Origin: Trissonchulus latispiculum
Taxonomy: Eukaryota; Nematoda; Enoplea; Enoplida; Ironidae
Length of the DNA: 64,000 nucleotides
Direction: 5' to 3'
NCBI GenBank assembly: GCA_030248195.1
Contig: JASAND010000845.1
Span: 1-64,000 of the forward strand
The notes under the pieces are model-generated. The model did no database searches. It saw only the letters and a program-made list of their open reading frames with translations, and had not been told where the DNA came from. Of this stretch, positions 36,301 to 47,421 are shown in pieces. The position numbers and the translations under genes were made by a program. Position 1 is the first letter of the stretch, and each line of letters opens with the position of its first letter.

Positions 36301-38939
36301 CGAAAGTCCTAATCCCTGCCGCAGTGCCGCATGTATGTTGTTATGTGGTCTCAGCTCGCGTCTAGAAAAGGCTATCACTGTATTTTTATACTTTCATGCT
36401 TTCTTTCTGCACAGCTGTCTGCTGTCTATAGTTATACATTTCAGATTCATACCAGTTACCATCACAGATTACATGGATACTCCTCAGCTATCGCCTCAAT
36501 AAAATGTTAAAATGTAACAATAAAGATTAGCGTAACTAGAAAATTTATTGAAACCAAAATTTACACAACATACGGAAAGAAAATAAAAGCTATTCAGCCA
36601 GGCAACATTAATGTTAGCTCACAACAGGCTGTAAAATGGCTCTCCAACAGCACAACTAAGCACTAAATCTAATAAAAACTAACAACCTTCAAACATTTTT
36701 CTCTTTCCTAGTCTCTACATATCTATATATTATCGGAATCAGGCTGAGACTATGAGAAAGATTGAAATATGTAATGTACATAAGTCTGAAAGGAAAGATT
36801 TGAAAAAGATAAAATTCTAATATGTTAAGGAACTGTGCTACAGAAGTTTTTCTACAAGATGCTTGAAGAGGCTTGTTACCGTCTAGTCTATGGGCAATAC
36901 AATATCTAAAATTCCAGGGCTGTAGCCGATGTTTTCAACATCTAAACCCAGCTGAGGACCTAGCTGAGGGCTGAGGGTCCAAGTTAAGGTCCAAGTTGGT
37001 GTCCTTAACGCATGACTTTTACGTAGCTTATAGCGTTTAGCCCGGGTTTGGGTGCTCATGTTGATCGACCTCTGGAAGCGTGAACGAATGATTCTTGAAG
37101 TTTAAAATCCAAACAAACTGCACTTACGCGTACAACTTAGAGTAAAATATAAATTTTAAAAATTTAAAAATTGCTATTTGGCGCGTCAGTTTATATGAGC
37201 TTAAGGTTAACCTTAAGTTGGTCTTGATAAGATGGTTGGAGGCAGCAGGAATGCAAATTTCATTACTTAATGCTAAGGATCTTGACTCTTGACTTGGCAA
37301 GGGCGTAAATTGAGTTTTGAGAAAACCTCATTATACGGCCCTACTCATAACGTGTCAGTTTGATTGAACAAAAACTGAATGCTCTTGCAGCCTGTGATTT
37401 TTCAAGGTTATATGGGAGAATCTTCAAATATAATTTAATAACTGAGGTCTCAACAAGGTAGAAACGCGGGAAACCTTTTTGAATAGTTTTTTATGCCTCC
37501 GTTATGTCTTCAAATTGTAAGGCGAAAATAAAAGACTTCTTGCTGATTGTTAAAAGATAAATTCGAAGCTTTTGTTTGCTCTAAACTCGCAATATAAATT
37601 TGAACGATATCCATCTTTGAAATATAAAAGATATCTGTTGTTTCTTTCCCATCTTCGGTTTATTCGAGTGATTGAAGCAGCTTGACACGTCAGAATAAAT
37701 TGTGCTGTAATAGCGGTTGGTTGGATGATGGTCGAGTTTCCATGAAAATTTTCCTTTTTGATAGCAGTTCGCACTTTAGCTTTCGAATACGAAGGACAGA
37801 ATTTAGAAAATCTCTACCAATTGCGCAAAATGGAGTTTAAGTTGCATATATTCTTTTAGCCAATGCGTCACAATATTCCATAAAACTAGAGTACGCGAAT
37901 TGATTCCAGTTAAGGAATGAAGACAAAATTTGTAGTGGGGATTGGGGAATAGCTAAAGAGCAAATGATACTGTCGAAAAGAATTCGGTGTAGTTGGGATT
38001 ATATAATTGCATACAGATTGAAAGAAAGTACTTAACCAGACACCCGAAAAATTCGGCACATGACGTGTCTCGAACCTGTCCTGCTTTAATGCGCCGATGA
38101 TCTAAGAAAGTGATAAAGAGGTTCCCGCTTGCTCAGGATCAGTAAGAGAAGTTCCGGCGTAAACTGTTGCAATCTCATCGGATTACAAAATCAAGCCCAA
38201 AATTACCACAAACCCCAATGATCACATGTAACATAGAAATTTGATAAATAATCCATTTGTAAATACTATATATGAAACGCTCAAGTACAGTAGAGGAAAC
38301 AGTTGTTGCAATCAATTCACTTATATAGTTACAAATGAGAATGACCAACAATAGGTACTTGACAAACCCACAAATTAGCCCTTATTTTTCAGACTTAGTA
38401 AATCCTTTTCCAAAATAACTTTCCATTGTGCTCACGTGGCTGGAGAATTTGACAGAAGTTATTGAAACCCATCGTGTACGTTGACATTATTTTAGGATTA
38501 ACGTCTGTAAGCCTTATGTCAATGTCACCGTTCTGGACATGATTTAAAACTGAATACCTTACAAAAGATATTTCATTAAACTTTTTCAGATATACCTTTA
38601 AATTCACACAAGATACCTAATCAGCAGTCAATTTTTCGGTGATAACTTTTGACTCCGGTGCATACTGTACAACCAATTCATAACCACAGAAAGCACCAAG
38701 AAAATACTACCGTGGATTTAACACGTAAAGCCACACAATGCTTAGTCGGTATTGTCTGAAGAAAGCCAGGGTTGTACATACTGGGATCTCTTTAACTATT
38801 TCCACCCCCAACTCGTTTAAATCGGAGTCACCTGTATTAGAATGTATTTGAACGTAGAAATACAGGTCATGGAAGCTGCCGGAGGTTTCCAGGGGTGCGA
38901 AGCCGAAGTTTTTCGATTCATATATTCGTTAGCTTGATT
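33376..38939. other. Long noncoding stretch
   Basis: AT-rich DNA with only short frames lacking domains or codon bias. It would be intron if the candidate first exon at 44.6 kb belongs to the AJM-1-like gene, otherwise intergenic. No repeats with clear termini were seen. Confidence 0.4.
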
Positions 38940-39090
38940 ATAAGCTTATGCTGTAAGCTTAAGTTGTAAGCTTTCACTGAGCAAACAAAAAGCTAAAACG
39001 AAAAACGTACTTCAGTTTCGTGTTTAGCGACCCAGAAAACCCCTTCATGCAACTTTTTAGCAAAATCAAAGACAAAAACTTTTTTGGTTT
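38940..39090 (+). repeat. Dispersed repeat, copy 2
   Basis: Diverged copy of the segment at 20285-20455; shared blocks include AAAAGCT...CGAAAAACG, GTGTTTAG and CAACTTTTTAGCAAAATCAA. Ends are undefined. Confidence 0.5.
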
Positions 39091-39339
39091 CCTTTTGCGA
39101 TTTATGAGAAAATCAACTTTAAATATTTTTTTAAAATTCAAAATTTCAGAAAGTTTAGCTTTGGTTAAATAATTGATCAGAAATATCTCCTGTCTCTGTG
39201 CCATTTGTGTATGTGTATGTAATGCGAGAATATGTTTACTTTCAATTTGGAAGGGGGAATATATAAGTTAAATTAGGTCTTTTGGGGAGGAAATAGTTAA
39301 AGAGATCCACATAGTGTCAAACAGGCTGGTCGAATGTCG

Positions 39340-39540
39340 GACTCCAGCCTGCCCAGAGTAGAGCCCATCCGGAGACCCGTTCGTTTGGCCGCCCGGGCCA
39401 GACAGCCGATCGGCAGGCCCGCGGATAGGGTTGTGCCGTGAAGCGATACCGGCCCGGCCCGAGTTTTGAATGAGACGACCCGGCCCAAGCCCGGCCCGAC
39501 TCGGGCTGCTCTTGCCGCTCGGGCCACTCGGGCTTTCTGG
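39340..39540. mobile_element. Truncated CGGCCCGG-rich element end
   Basis: A terminus-like TAGGGTTGTGCCG at 39424 is followed by arms of CCCGGCCC and CTCGGGCC words. This matches the design of the element at 57067-58074. No opposite end or target duplication was found, so it looks like a truncated or half element. Confidence 0.45.
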
Positions 39541-39732
39541 GCTTAGTAGCTTGCCTTTACTGATGAATATTGATTTTTCTGTGGTGGTCTATTTGGTCGA
39601 CTCACAATTCTCTTCTTCAATGTGTAACATGTATATACACATCTAAAGCGGAATATGTAGACAAGTTAGCGCATAATTCAAAAGTATCCAAATCCTATTA
39701 GCAACAAATACTGTTCTCGACTAGAGTACCTT

Positions 39733-39833
39733 TTGGGTGGTCGTCTCAGATGACGCTTTTCAAAAATTTCAGTCCTAAAAATTTACAGTGAAGCTGCGGG
39801 GATCAAGATGATGCCTATTCTAGCTCAGTTTTG
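39733..39833 (+). repeat. Dispersed repeat pair, copy 1 (other copy 43392-43490)
   Basis: A block containing GACGCTTTTCAAAAATTTCA and, 40 bp later, AAGATGATGC recurs at 43392-43490 in the same orientation. Identity is high over about 100 bp. The family is unknown. Confidence 0.55.
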
Positions 39834-41490
39834 CAGATTCTTCAAGAATAAGACGATTAAAATCCTGTATCGCTTATACAGAAAGTTGTCCCGAAAGGGT
39901 GGGTGGCAAAAGGTGGCAGCGTTATCTGAGACAGTCACCATCTTTTGAGAGATTTTGAGCATGAGCATTTTGAGCATTTAATTTTCTTGGGATAATAGAC
40001 GCGGCGAACTTTTTTTATCACATCCAATTCGGTTGGTGAAGACTTAGCTTAATAAAAAATTGGAAGCATGAATTCCCTGGCTTGCGTCAAGGCACAGCAG
40101 GCACAGCTTACCAGGAACCACAAAAATCGAATAACGGGTGATTCTTCCGTATACGCACACCTGTGTCTAAAATTTGCAAAACTTAACCGATTGAGCTCAA
40201 ATTTGGTACACGGGTGCATATTAACACATTTGTGTTTGATCTGTGACCAAAATTTGACCAAAATTAAAAGGTTCCAAAAATGTTAATATCCGTCAGCGTG
40301 AGAATGAAAACTAGCAGTAGGACTCAACACCTGCCAACGAACACTGACTGTTAGCACTAAACTGATCTCTACGGTTTTCAGTCAAGTATCGGCCCACTTA
40401 ATCCATTCAAGCTGTCAAAATTTGCAAATCAAAATTCAATCACTCGCCACTTCATAAAATACTGAATGTACTTTCTCAAACTACATTTTAATCTCAAATT
40501 GAAAGCAGTGTTAAGATTCCACTATTCATTCTCACGATCCGAAAAGTAGTAGCTAAATTGCAAGCGAAAGTAGCAACCGCATGTAATAATAGCTTTTATT
40601 GGTTTTTCTATCATTTTTTCAGAAAAGTGAAACTTTTTATCGTATTTAGTATTTTAATTTCGAAAGAAATTTCACACCGAAGTCCTCCAGCATTGCATCT
40701 ATAACTGAGTCAATAGAGACAAAGCTTTTTGACTGGTTGGAGAAGCGGAATCCCGTCTTAAGTCCATTACAAGTGTGAAGATAACACTCGAAGACCTGAA
40801 GAGGCGTTCTTGAAATTTCCATGCTCCACCAGCATCAACTACATAACTTTTCAAATTACTGCTTTTCTCTCTAAATTGCTACTTAAACGCCCTCCTTTGA
40901 ATGCCATAAACGTAAAGGGTATATGCTGTTTTGCCGCCTTCTGCCTTCTCTTTTAAAAGCCTATACAGGGATTCACTAGGCTGAATTATAAGCTAAGGTC
41001 TTTCTGCTATATGACCTGAACAAAAGGCTCCCTGGGAATTCCAAAATACCAAACAGAAAATCAATAGAAAAAATTGCCATGTTAAAGACATCTGAAATAG
41101 ATTAGATATATATTGGTAAACCTTGCAATCGAAGAAACGAGTAACAGACGAACTTAGCAACGCTGAAAAGCACAACCTATATTACGTATGCTTTCACAGA
41201 ATCTAACTGACTATTATCCTGTACCTATGCATGTATTATGTAGTCTTAACTAGAGTAGCTAGGGAAATGTAATCCAGTATTAGACTAGTGTGTTCACAAA
41301 GCGTACTGGCGTTCAGTTCAGTACTCAGCTCAGCAGCCAACATAACATGGTCAGCTTAATGAAAATACTATTCGCTCTACTGGCTGATAATAATCATTGT
41401 ATACATTAAAAACAAGGAGATATAACTGTCAGATGACTTCTAATATCTGTCAAGCTATAACTGTAATATTTCTATATACTAGCATTAAAG

Positions 41491-43318
41491 TAATACCAAG
41501 GGTACATCAGAGTTGTATGCGGGCCGATTTTTGCGGCCCGCGCCCGGCCCGCAGCCCGCACCTCATGACCGCGGCCCGCAACACTCCGGCCCGCGGCCCG
41601 CACACGTGTAAATTGGCCCGCAGGTACCCGCACATAGAAATTGCTACCTATGTAGTACCTGAGCATCAAAACTGATGTATGTTGAAAGATACTTACGGGT
41701 CCGGCAAATTTTTCTGTTCGTTTAATTTGAACTTTGTTGTCTACCAAATTACTGTTCTTAAAGTGGTAATAAAAGCCTATCTTCCCTTAACATGTTCAGT
41801 ACTACTGAGCCATTGGTGGGTCAGTCCGATTCCTACTGGCAAACTACTGACCCACCCTTGGGTCAGGCTAGCTTTAGCATGTAGTTTACAGAGAAAAAAT
41901 TTTTTAGTGTGCAAAGCAAAATATTCATGCGGCTTTTAGTGTGTACAGGAGGAGGAATTATTCCTGTATTATTTATATTTTTGTTTGTGAGTGTGTATAT
42001 AGTATTAAAATAGTATTAGTCTATGAAGTAATTAACCAAAAATGGTATTAGTAGTGAACGTGTTAATTAAAAGGGTACACCATGAAAAATATTTTGGGCA
42101 GGGATTTTGTTTATTTTTACGCAAATGTTTGACGCATTTATCCTTGACAGCTAGTTTCGTTCAGCACTTGACGAGCTTAATTAACCAGCTATTAATTGTA
42201 GGAAAATAAAAATTGGTATTGAAAGCGCCAAAGCTGCGACGCCGCAGCAATCACAGACAATTTTCTCCATAACGCCCTATGCTGTGGAACTTCGTTCGGC
42301 TGTCATTGACCTTAAATGAACTAGTCTTCAGCAAGAAGTTGTGAATGAAAGTTAAATGAATTAAAGTCTTCAGTAAGAAGTTATCATTGATTTATATTTA
42401 TTTATGTGCAAAAGCACGAATTTCCGAAATTAAATTAAAAATTCAGTTTCTGCGCCAATGAAAATAGGCGTTAAAGCTTTTAAAAATAATGCTACCCCCG
42501 ACTTTCAGTGCTAAACATTCACAAAGGTTCCAGTAGAAACCACAGGATTGACTTTCGTAGATGATAAATATGTTTCGACTTATTTCTGCAGGACATCGTT
42601 GATATTTTTCACAGAAGATACTTTGGTCTAATGGATTACAAGCTAGACTTGTATATATTCAATACAAATAAAACCTGTAGTTTTCACTGGTTTATATGTT
42701 TACTCTACAGGTTATTACTCAATACGCTGATTGATTATGCAGACTGAGTAATATAGTACATGCTGAAGGTGTCGAATGGCATAACGAAGTCAACTAGTGT
42801 TTAAAAATCTGAAATATTACCCTCTTTTGTATATAATTTGGTATGTATGAAATCTCTAGAAAGCAAAATTATCCCCATGAAATTAGCCCAAAATCGGCCC
42901 GCATCGGCCCGCGCGGCCCGCGCGGGTAGTAAAATTCGGCCCGCCCCGCCCCGCCCCGCGGGTACCCGCGGGTACCCGCGGCCCGCATACAACTCTGGGG
43001 TACATAATACATAAGAGTATGACAAGCGTCAAACGTTATGTATTACCAGCTCGCTACATCCTCTGCGGCTTTACCCCTCCCCCTAAATCAGACCCCCCTT
43101 ATCAAAGCAAATTCGAGCGCTATGCTTGCACGCTAAAGCTCAAAAACACAACTAGTCAGCTGGTTCAACGTGCGTCTGTTGCGTGGAAACATAGCGGGCG
43201 AATTTCTTTGACAATTTATGGGGGGACAGGCCGATAGCGTGCAGAGGATGTAACGAGCTGATAGTACATAGAGTATGCCTGCTGTCATACTCTTATGTAT
43301 TATGTACTCTTGGTAATA
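41491..43318. mobile_element. Palindromic AGAGTATGACA element, split by a hAT insertion
   Basis: Inverted termini TAATACCAAG (41491-41500) and its near inverse (43309-43318) are followed inward by GTACATAATACATAAGAGTATGACA and its complement. The left terminus is interrupted after its first 17 bp by the hAT at 41508-42997. Removing that insertion gives an imperfect palindrome of about 330 bp. Its interior carries GCAGAGGATGT-like words and C/G runs shared with the second copy at 45047-45405. No coding frame is present. Confidence 0.7.
41508..42997. mobile_element. 1.5-kb non-autonomous hAT with CGGCCCGC arms
   Basis: Terminal inverted repeat CAGAGTTGTATGCGGGCCG is exact at both ends, and an identical 8-bp duplication GGGTACAT flanks it (41500-41507 and 42998-43005). 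Arms at 41520-41635 and 42895-42990 are amplified GGCCCGCG and GGTACCCGCGG words. The 1.25-kb core is AT-rich and lacks a transposase frame. The 5' octamer CAGAGTTG is shared with the element at 12673-13440, although the amplified words differ. Confidence 0.85.
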
Positions 43319-43391
43319 CCTGTTAGTTCAATTAATATTCATCAGAGACATCGTCTCGCTTAAACATATAAGCAGTTGAAATTCCGTGAAT

Positions 43392-43490
43392 TGGTGGGTG
43401 TCTCAGGTGACGCTTTTCAAAAATTTCAAAGTTCTAAATAATTTGCAAGAAAGCACCGGGGTTTAAGATGATGCATGTTCAAGCTAACAG
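43392..43490 (+). repeat. Dispersed repeat pair, copy 2
   Basis: Matches 39733-39833 through the GACGCTTTTCAAAAATTTCA block and the AAGATGATGC block. It starts about 75 bp after the palindromic element. Confidence 0.55.
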
Positions 43491-43560
43491 TCACCCGTGA
43501 ATTCATAAAATTATATTTTAGTTTTTCTGCCTTCTCAGTTCGCCTTCACAGGCCATAACT

Positions 43561-43731
43561 TAGGGCCTTTTCGCGCGCGAGTTAAAAGAGTAGAGTTAAA
43601 AAATTATAACTCGTTTAACCCTGCCGGCGAGGTAAAATGAACTGTTTAACTCTTTTAACCCTGTGTGCGAAAAGGATTGAGTTAGTTTTAACTCTGTTAA
43701 CTCGTTTAACTCCCTGCGCGAAAAGGCTCTA
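43561..43731. mobile_element. Short palindromic MITE, TAGGGCCTTTTCGCGC ends
   Basis: The ends TAGGGCCTTTTCGCGC and GCGCGAAAAGGCTCTA are near-perfect inverted repeats. The 171-bp interior is made of GAGTTAAA and TTTAACTC words in both orientations. No clear target duplication was seen. It has the same amplified inverted-word design as the larger elements. Confidence 0.65.
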
Positions 43732-44463
43732 AGGTTGTGCTACGGTCGTGGGGCTTGAGAACTATTTAAAAGTTCCGTATAAGTCAACTAAAGTGTGGTT
43801 TATAATAGACAAGGAATCATCCAAGGAAAGATATAAAAAAAGACCGACCATCCGGTAAATTCAGTTTAGTATGGCTTCGACACGTTGCAGCTAACAGATT
43901 GGAAGCTAACACCACGGCAGTTACACAACACACAATATCATAAACGACCGCTAAAAAATTGAAACAAAGCTGACCAAAAATATATAGTAAAGTAGCAATT
44001 TACTTAATGTATTAAAACAAATCCAGAAACAGTTTACTTACGTTTCCTTTCGAATTCTTCTTATTAACAATCCGCTCTCATCTCAAGCTGGTGCTTAAAA
44101 TATTGAAAAATGTCTAATATCACGAAGTACACAAGTCAATGAAACAGCAGGTTTCTTTCTTTCTTTTTCTATCTCAAATGAAGCTACATTCTTTGTCTGA
44201 CCTGATCAGTAAGCTAAAATGATTAGCTTTCGCTAATTATAGAGGATAGGTACAAAAAGATCAAAAACTTCACCAGAGATCCTATGTAATTTAAATACCT
44301 ACAAATGTATGTATTCTGCAGCTGATTTAAATTTATGAAAAGCTCACAAATCGCAAAGCTGAGCTCACGACCGTAGAAAACGCATAATTAGAATGGGCCT
44401 CTCACACGCAATTCCATATAAAGCAAATAGCAGTAGTGCTTTTACAAGCAAAACAAATATTAC

Positions 44464-44644
44464 TGTTGACAAAGCATGTTAGAGTCAGAGACTGGGTGAA
44501 GCACAGTGTGAAGTCTTCCTTTTCGTGGTCATCTATTTGACATGAAAAGTGTTCGGTTGGCCATTCAAGCACAATAAGCAAATAGAAGAAAGCCACCAAG
44601 AAATTAAATATCCTGGAATTTAATTTGGACGCTTCCATATCCAT
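44464..44644 (-). CDS. Candidate signal-peptide first exon
   Basis: A minus-strand ATG at 44644 opens about 60 codons beginning MDMEASKLNSRIFNFLVAFF, followed by a hydrophobic run and a polar, Cys-containing segment. This looks like a secretory signal peptide plus a short ectodomain. A possible donor (ACA|GTAATA) leaves phase 1, which fits the phase-1 start of the exon at 33375; an alternative GTAAAA donor 21 bp further also leaves phase 1. Splicing the two would make the AJM-1-like product a single-pass membrane protein. The 11-kb gap, weak donor and short length make this speculative. Confidence 0.25.
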
Positions 44645-45046
44645 AGTCTTTATACTAAAACGCCAATCTAATGTGTGAGGGTGAATTCAGCTTTCTAAGT
44701 TTGGCTGACAAATAAAATATATTAATCGGTCCGCTAGCTAGTCACTACAGCTCCAATCCGTGCCAGTAGACCAAGTCCGCTAAGTTTGCCCGAATATTAG
44801 ACGAGGCTGTGATGGCATTAATGACGGTATCTGGATATCGATCGACCTTTGTGTGTATAGCACTCTTCAAAACGAGAGAATGGGACCACAGGGCAGAAAA
44901 TTTTTTATTTCGGAAAGAAATTTAAGAAGAACCCAAAGTTGACATGTAGTATGTCGGAATGCTATTAAAGACGTCCACCAAATATTAGTATCCATCAGAG
45001 CGGTCAGCAAATGAACCTACTACAGTATGAATGAGTTTCCTTTGTA

Positions 45047-45405
45047 AAGAGTATGACAGTTGGTATACTCTATGTAATCAGCTTGACGCATCCTCTGCAC
45101 GCTAACCCTCTGCATGGCTGACCCCCCCCCGCAAATTGGACCCAGTGACCCTCCCCAGCAAATTGGTACCCAGTCGAAACGGGGGTAAGACGCTCACTCG
45201 CTCTATTCTTGTGTGTTAAAGCTCGAAAACACAAGCACTGCGTGCGCAAGTTTTGTGTCTGTTTCGAGCTTTGGCACACTCGCACAGCGGCCACAGTTTT
45301 TTGAAGTGAAGGGTCTAATTTGCGGGGGGGGGGGGTCAGCCGTTAGCGTGCAGAGGTTATGTCAAGCTTTTAATACTTAGAGTATGACAGCTGTCATACT
45401 CTTAT
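45047..45405. mobile_element. Palindromic AGAGTATGACA element, second copy
   Basis: Inverted ends AAGAGTATGACAG and CTGTCATACTCTT bound about 360 bp. Inner words (GCATCCTCTGCACGCTAA against TTAGCGTGCAGAGGTTATG) are inverted and match those of the copy at 43006-43318. Runs of C (45121-45130) and G (45324-45335) lie in the two arms and could pair. No coding capacity. Confidence 0.7.
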
Positions 45406-45596
45406 CTATGTATATTGATAGGACAACGCGTTGTCACAAGATTGTCACGTGTTACCACGGCTTTACATCTCGGCTTTACATCTCGGGCAAACCACCGTCG
45501 CTGATAGTCCCGTAAGTAGAAACACATAAGCGATTACGTACAAGATTTTACGATTAGAACTTACATAATTTTGTCGCCTCTATAATCTTTATATTG

Positions 45597-46124
45597 TGTG
45601 AAGTTTGACTCTACTGATCTTAATAAAAATGCTGCTGTCTGACTTTTACTCTCTAGGATAAGACTAAACTACAGGTAACAACAGTGGTGTGTGACGCTGG
45701 AGCAATGTTCGGCCTGACCAACTAGAAACCGATAGAAAGATTACAACGGTTTATTGTACTTTAAAACAAGATCTTGACGACAAGATTAGAGCAAAGCATT
45801 AATTTTAAGGACGAGTATAAACTTTATAGAAACACAAAACACTGACAAAACGCCCGGCCGAAGCCGACTATGCGACAGAAGTATCCTAACCAAAACTCAC
45901 ACCAATCTCCCCGATTCGGACCCAACCACTTGCTGTCAATCTTACACCCACACTAACTTCTGAGCAACCCAACATGGAGGAATACAACTATTAGCTATCG
46001 AACCTGCGAATTTAGACAAGAATGATGCGAAACGATTGAGCGTTCAACAAATGAAATGTCATTTTCACTTAGGCTTAGAATCTCAAGTATAATTTATATC
46101 TTTCCCGTCGGTGCTAACTTCACA
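45597..46124 (-). repeat. 3' LTR
   Basis: About 528 bp, collinear with 49673-50197 with scattered substitutions and small indels. TTTATT near 45750 reads AATAAA on the element's sense strand. TGTGAAGT and ACTTCACA form the terminal inverted repeat. Confidence 0.85.
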
Positions 46125-46129
46125 TAATA

Positions 46130-46140
46130 CCCCCTCTTTT
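46130..46140 (-). other. Polypurine tract
   Basis: On the minus strand AAAAGAGGGGG lies immediately upstream of the 3' LTR, the expected position and composition for plus-strand priming. Confidence 0.7.
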
Positions 46141-47034
46141 GGCCCCGGGCGGCCTCGGACGGGTCCACTAAATTAGAAGACCTGATAAAAAAGGATTACT
46201 CACAGGTACCTTAGGTACTAGTAAAGGTAAAACGTTTGTGAAAATTACGTAAAGATAAAATAAAACAACTGCGGTGAACATACACCATACCACGGTTGAG
46301 CACACGACTTTTTAACATGCTAACCGGCCGACGGTAAAACTACTCGGAACTGAATCGAGACATTTTTGACAAACTACTACAAAAACTTACTTACCTACTC
46401 AAAACCTACGTAAAATTTTAAATTCCCGCCCGAGTACACCCAGGTACCAAATGAGTAGGGAGCACCGACAGGAAACAAGAGCAAAACAAAAACAACCCAC
46501 TATGATAGCTATAAGAACTATGGTATGTAATTATGACAAATATATAAGTGTAAATATGGCAAGAAACTATTATGCATAAGACAAGAGACAAAAGAATCAA
46601 AAAATTGTACATAAATGGTAGCAGCCAATATTGGAATGAAGTAGTCAAAACAATGCCGAACAGAATGCTAGATTAGTAGAACAAATAAAGAAAAATAGTG
46701 TCATCAAGAAATTGTAGTATTCGAGGAGAAAGCAAAGAAAATTTGAAATTCGAAAGAAAACATAAACCGTGTAACCATATTTAGTAGAAAAACAGACAGA
46801 AAAGTGATAGTGAAGAACTAGAAAACTATACCGACACCGACATTTACAACGGATAAACCGAGGTGGCGGGCACCCTGACGAAAGAAGAACAGAAAATAGC
46901 ATCAGTTGAACCCCAATTCTAAAATTTAATCCCTGCGGCTCCCTCCCAATCAATCACAACCAAGATACTAGAACCCGAAAGAAATACCAATCACCAAAAC
47001 ACAGAGTGAACAACAACAAAAAATCACACAAGAT

Positions 47035-47421
47035 TTGGGTGGGGGGACAGTGTCACAGGTGTGCAGAAGATGGGACACTTGCGGTTTACTCCCCAGCACC
47101 GCAGACGAGGCGATTCCAGACCGTAAACTGTCACTGAGTCAAATGCCCGTCCAGCCGGACCCTACCAGATCGCACCGTACCAGGCCTCGAGGGGTCTCCT
47201 GTCAACGTTCACCAAGTCCAACCCAACCAAACCAAGACCAAAGTCGAACGGGACTGGGACCAGGCACAAATTTATGGCCAAACAAGCCGTGCACCACCTG
47301 GCCCAGCATCCCCATGGCGGCAGGTAGACCGGAAAAAGTTCACAAAGGCCAAAAGACCACCAGGCAAAGGCAAAAGGCCCCCAAGCCTTCCCAAAGGCCG
47401 GAAACCAGCAACCAAGCCTGA
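47035..47421 (+). pseudogene. Possible inverted nucleocapsid-like remnant
   Basis: The plus strand here, opposite to gag, encodes a Pro/Lys/Arg/Gln-rich basic segment. Just before it (47050-47095) there is a pattern resembling a CCHC zinc knuckle: Cys-His-Arg-Cys, then, after a one-base shift, Lys-Met-Gly-His, with the last Cys lost. Meanwhile the last 130 or so residues of the minus-strand gag frame here are rich in Trp, Phe and Cys and do not resemble Gag. An internal inversion of the 3' gag region would explain both, but chance resemblance is possible. Confidence 0.3.

Noticed and set aside
47035..47421. Plus-strand protein gene
   Set aside because: Overlaps the retrotransposon interior, is composed of Pro/Lys/Gln with no start context, and is better explained as a displaced nucleocapsid remnant or chance frame.
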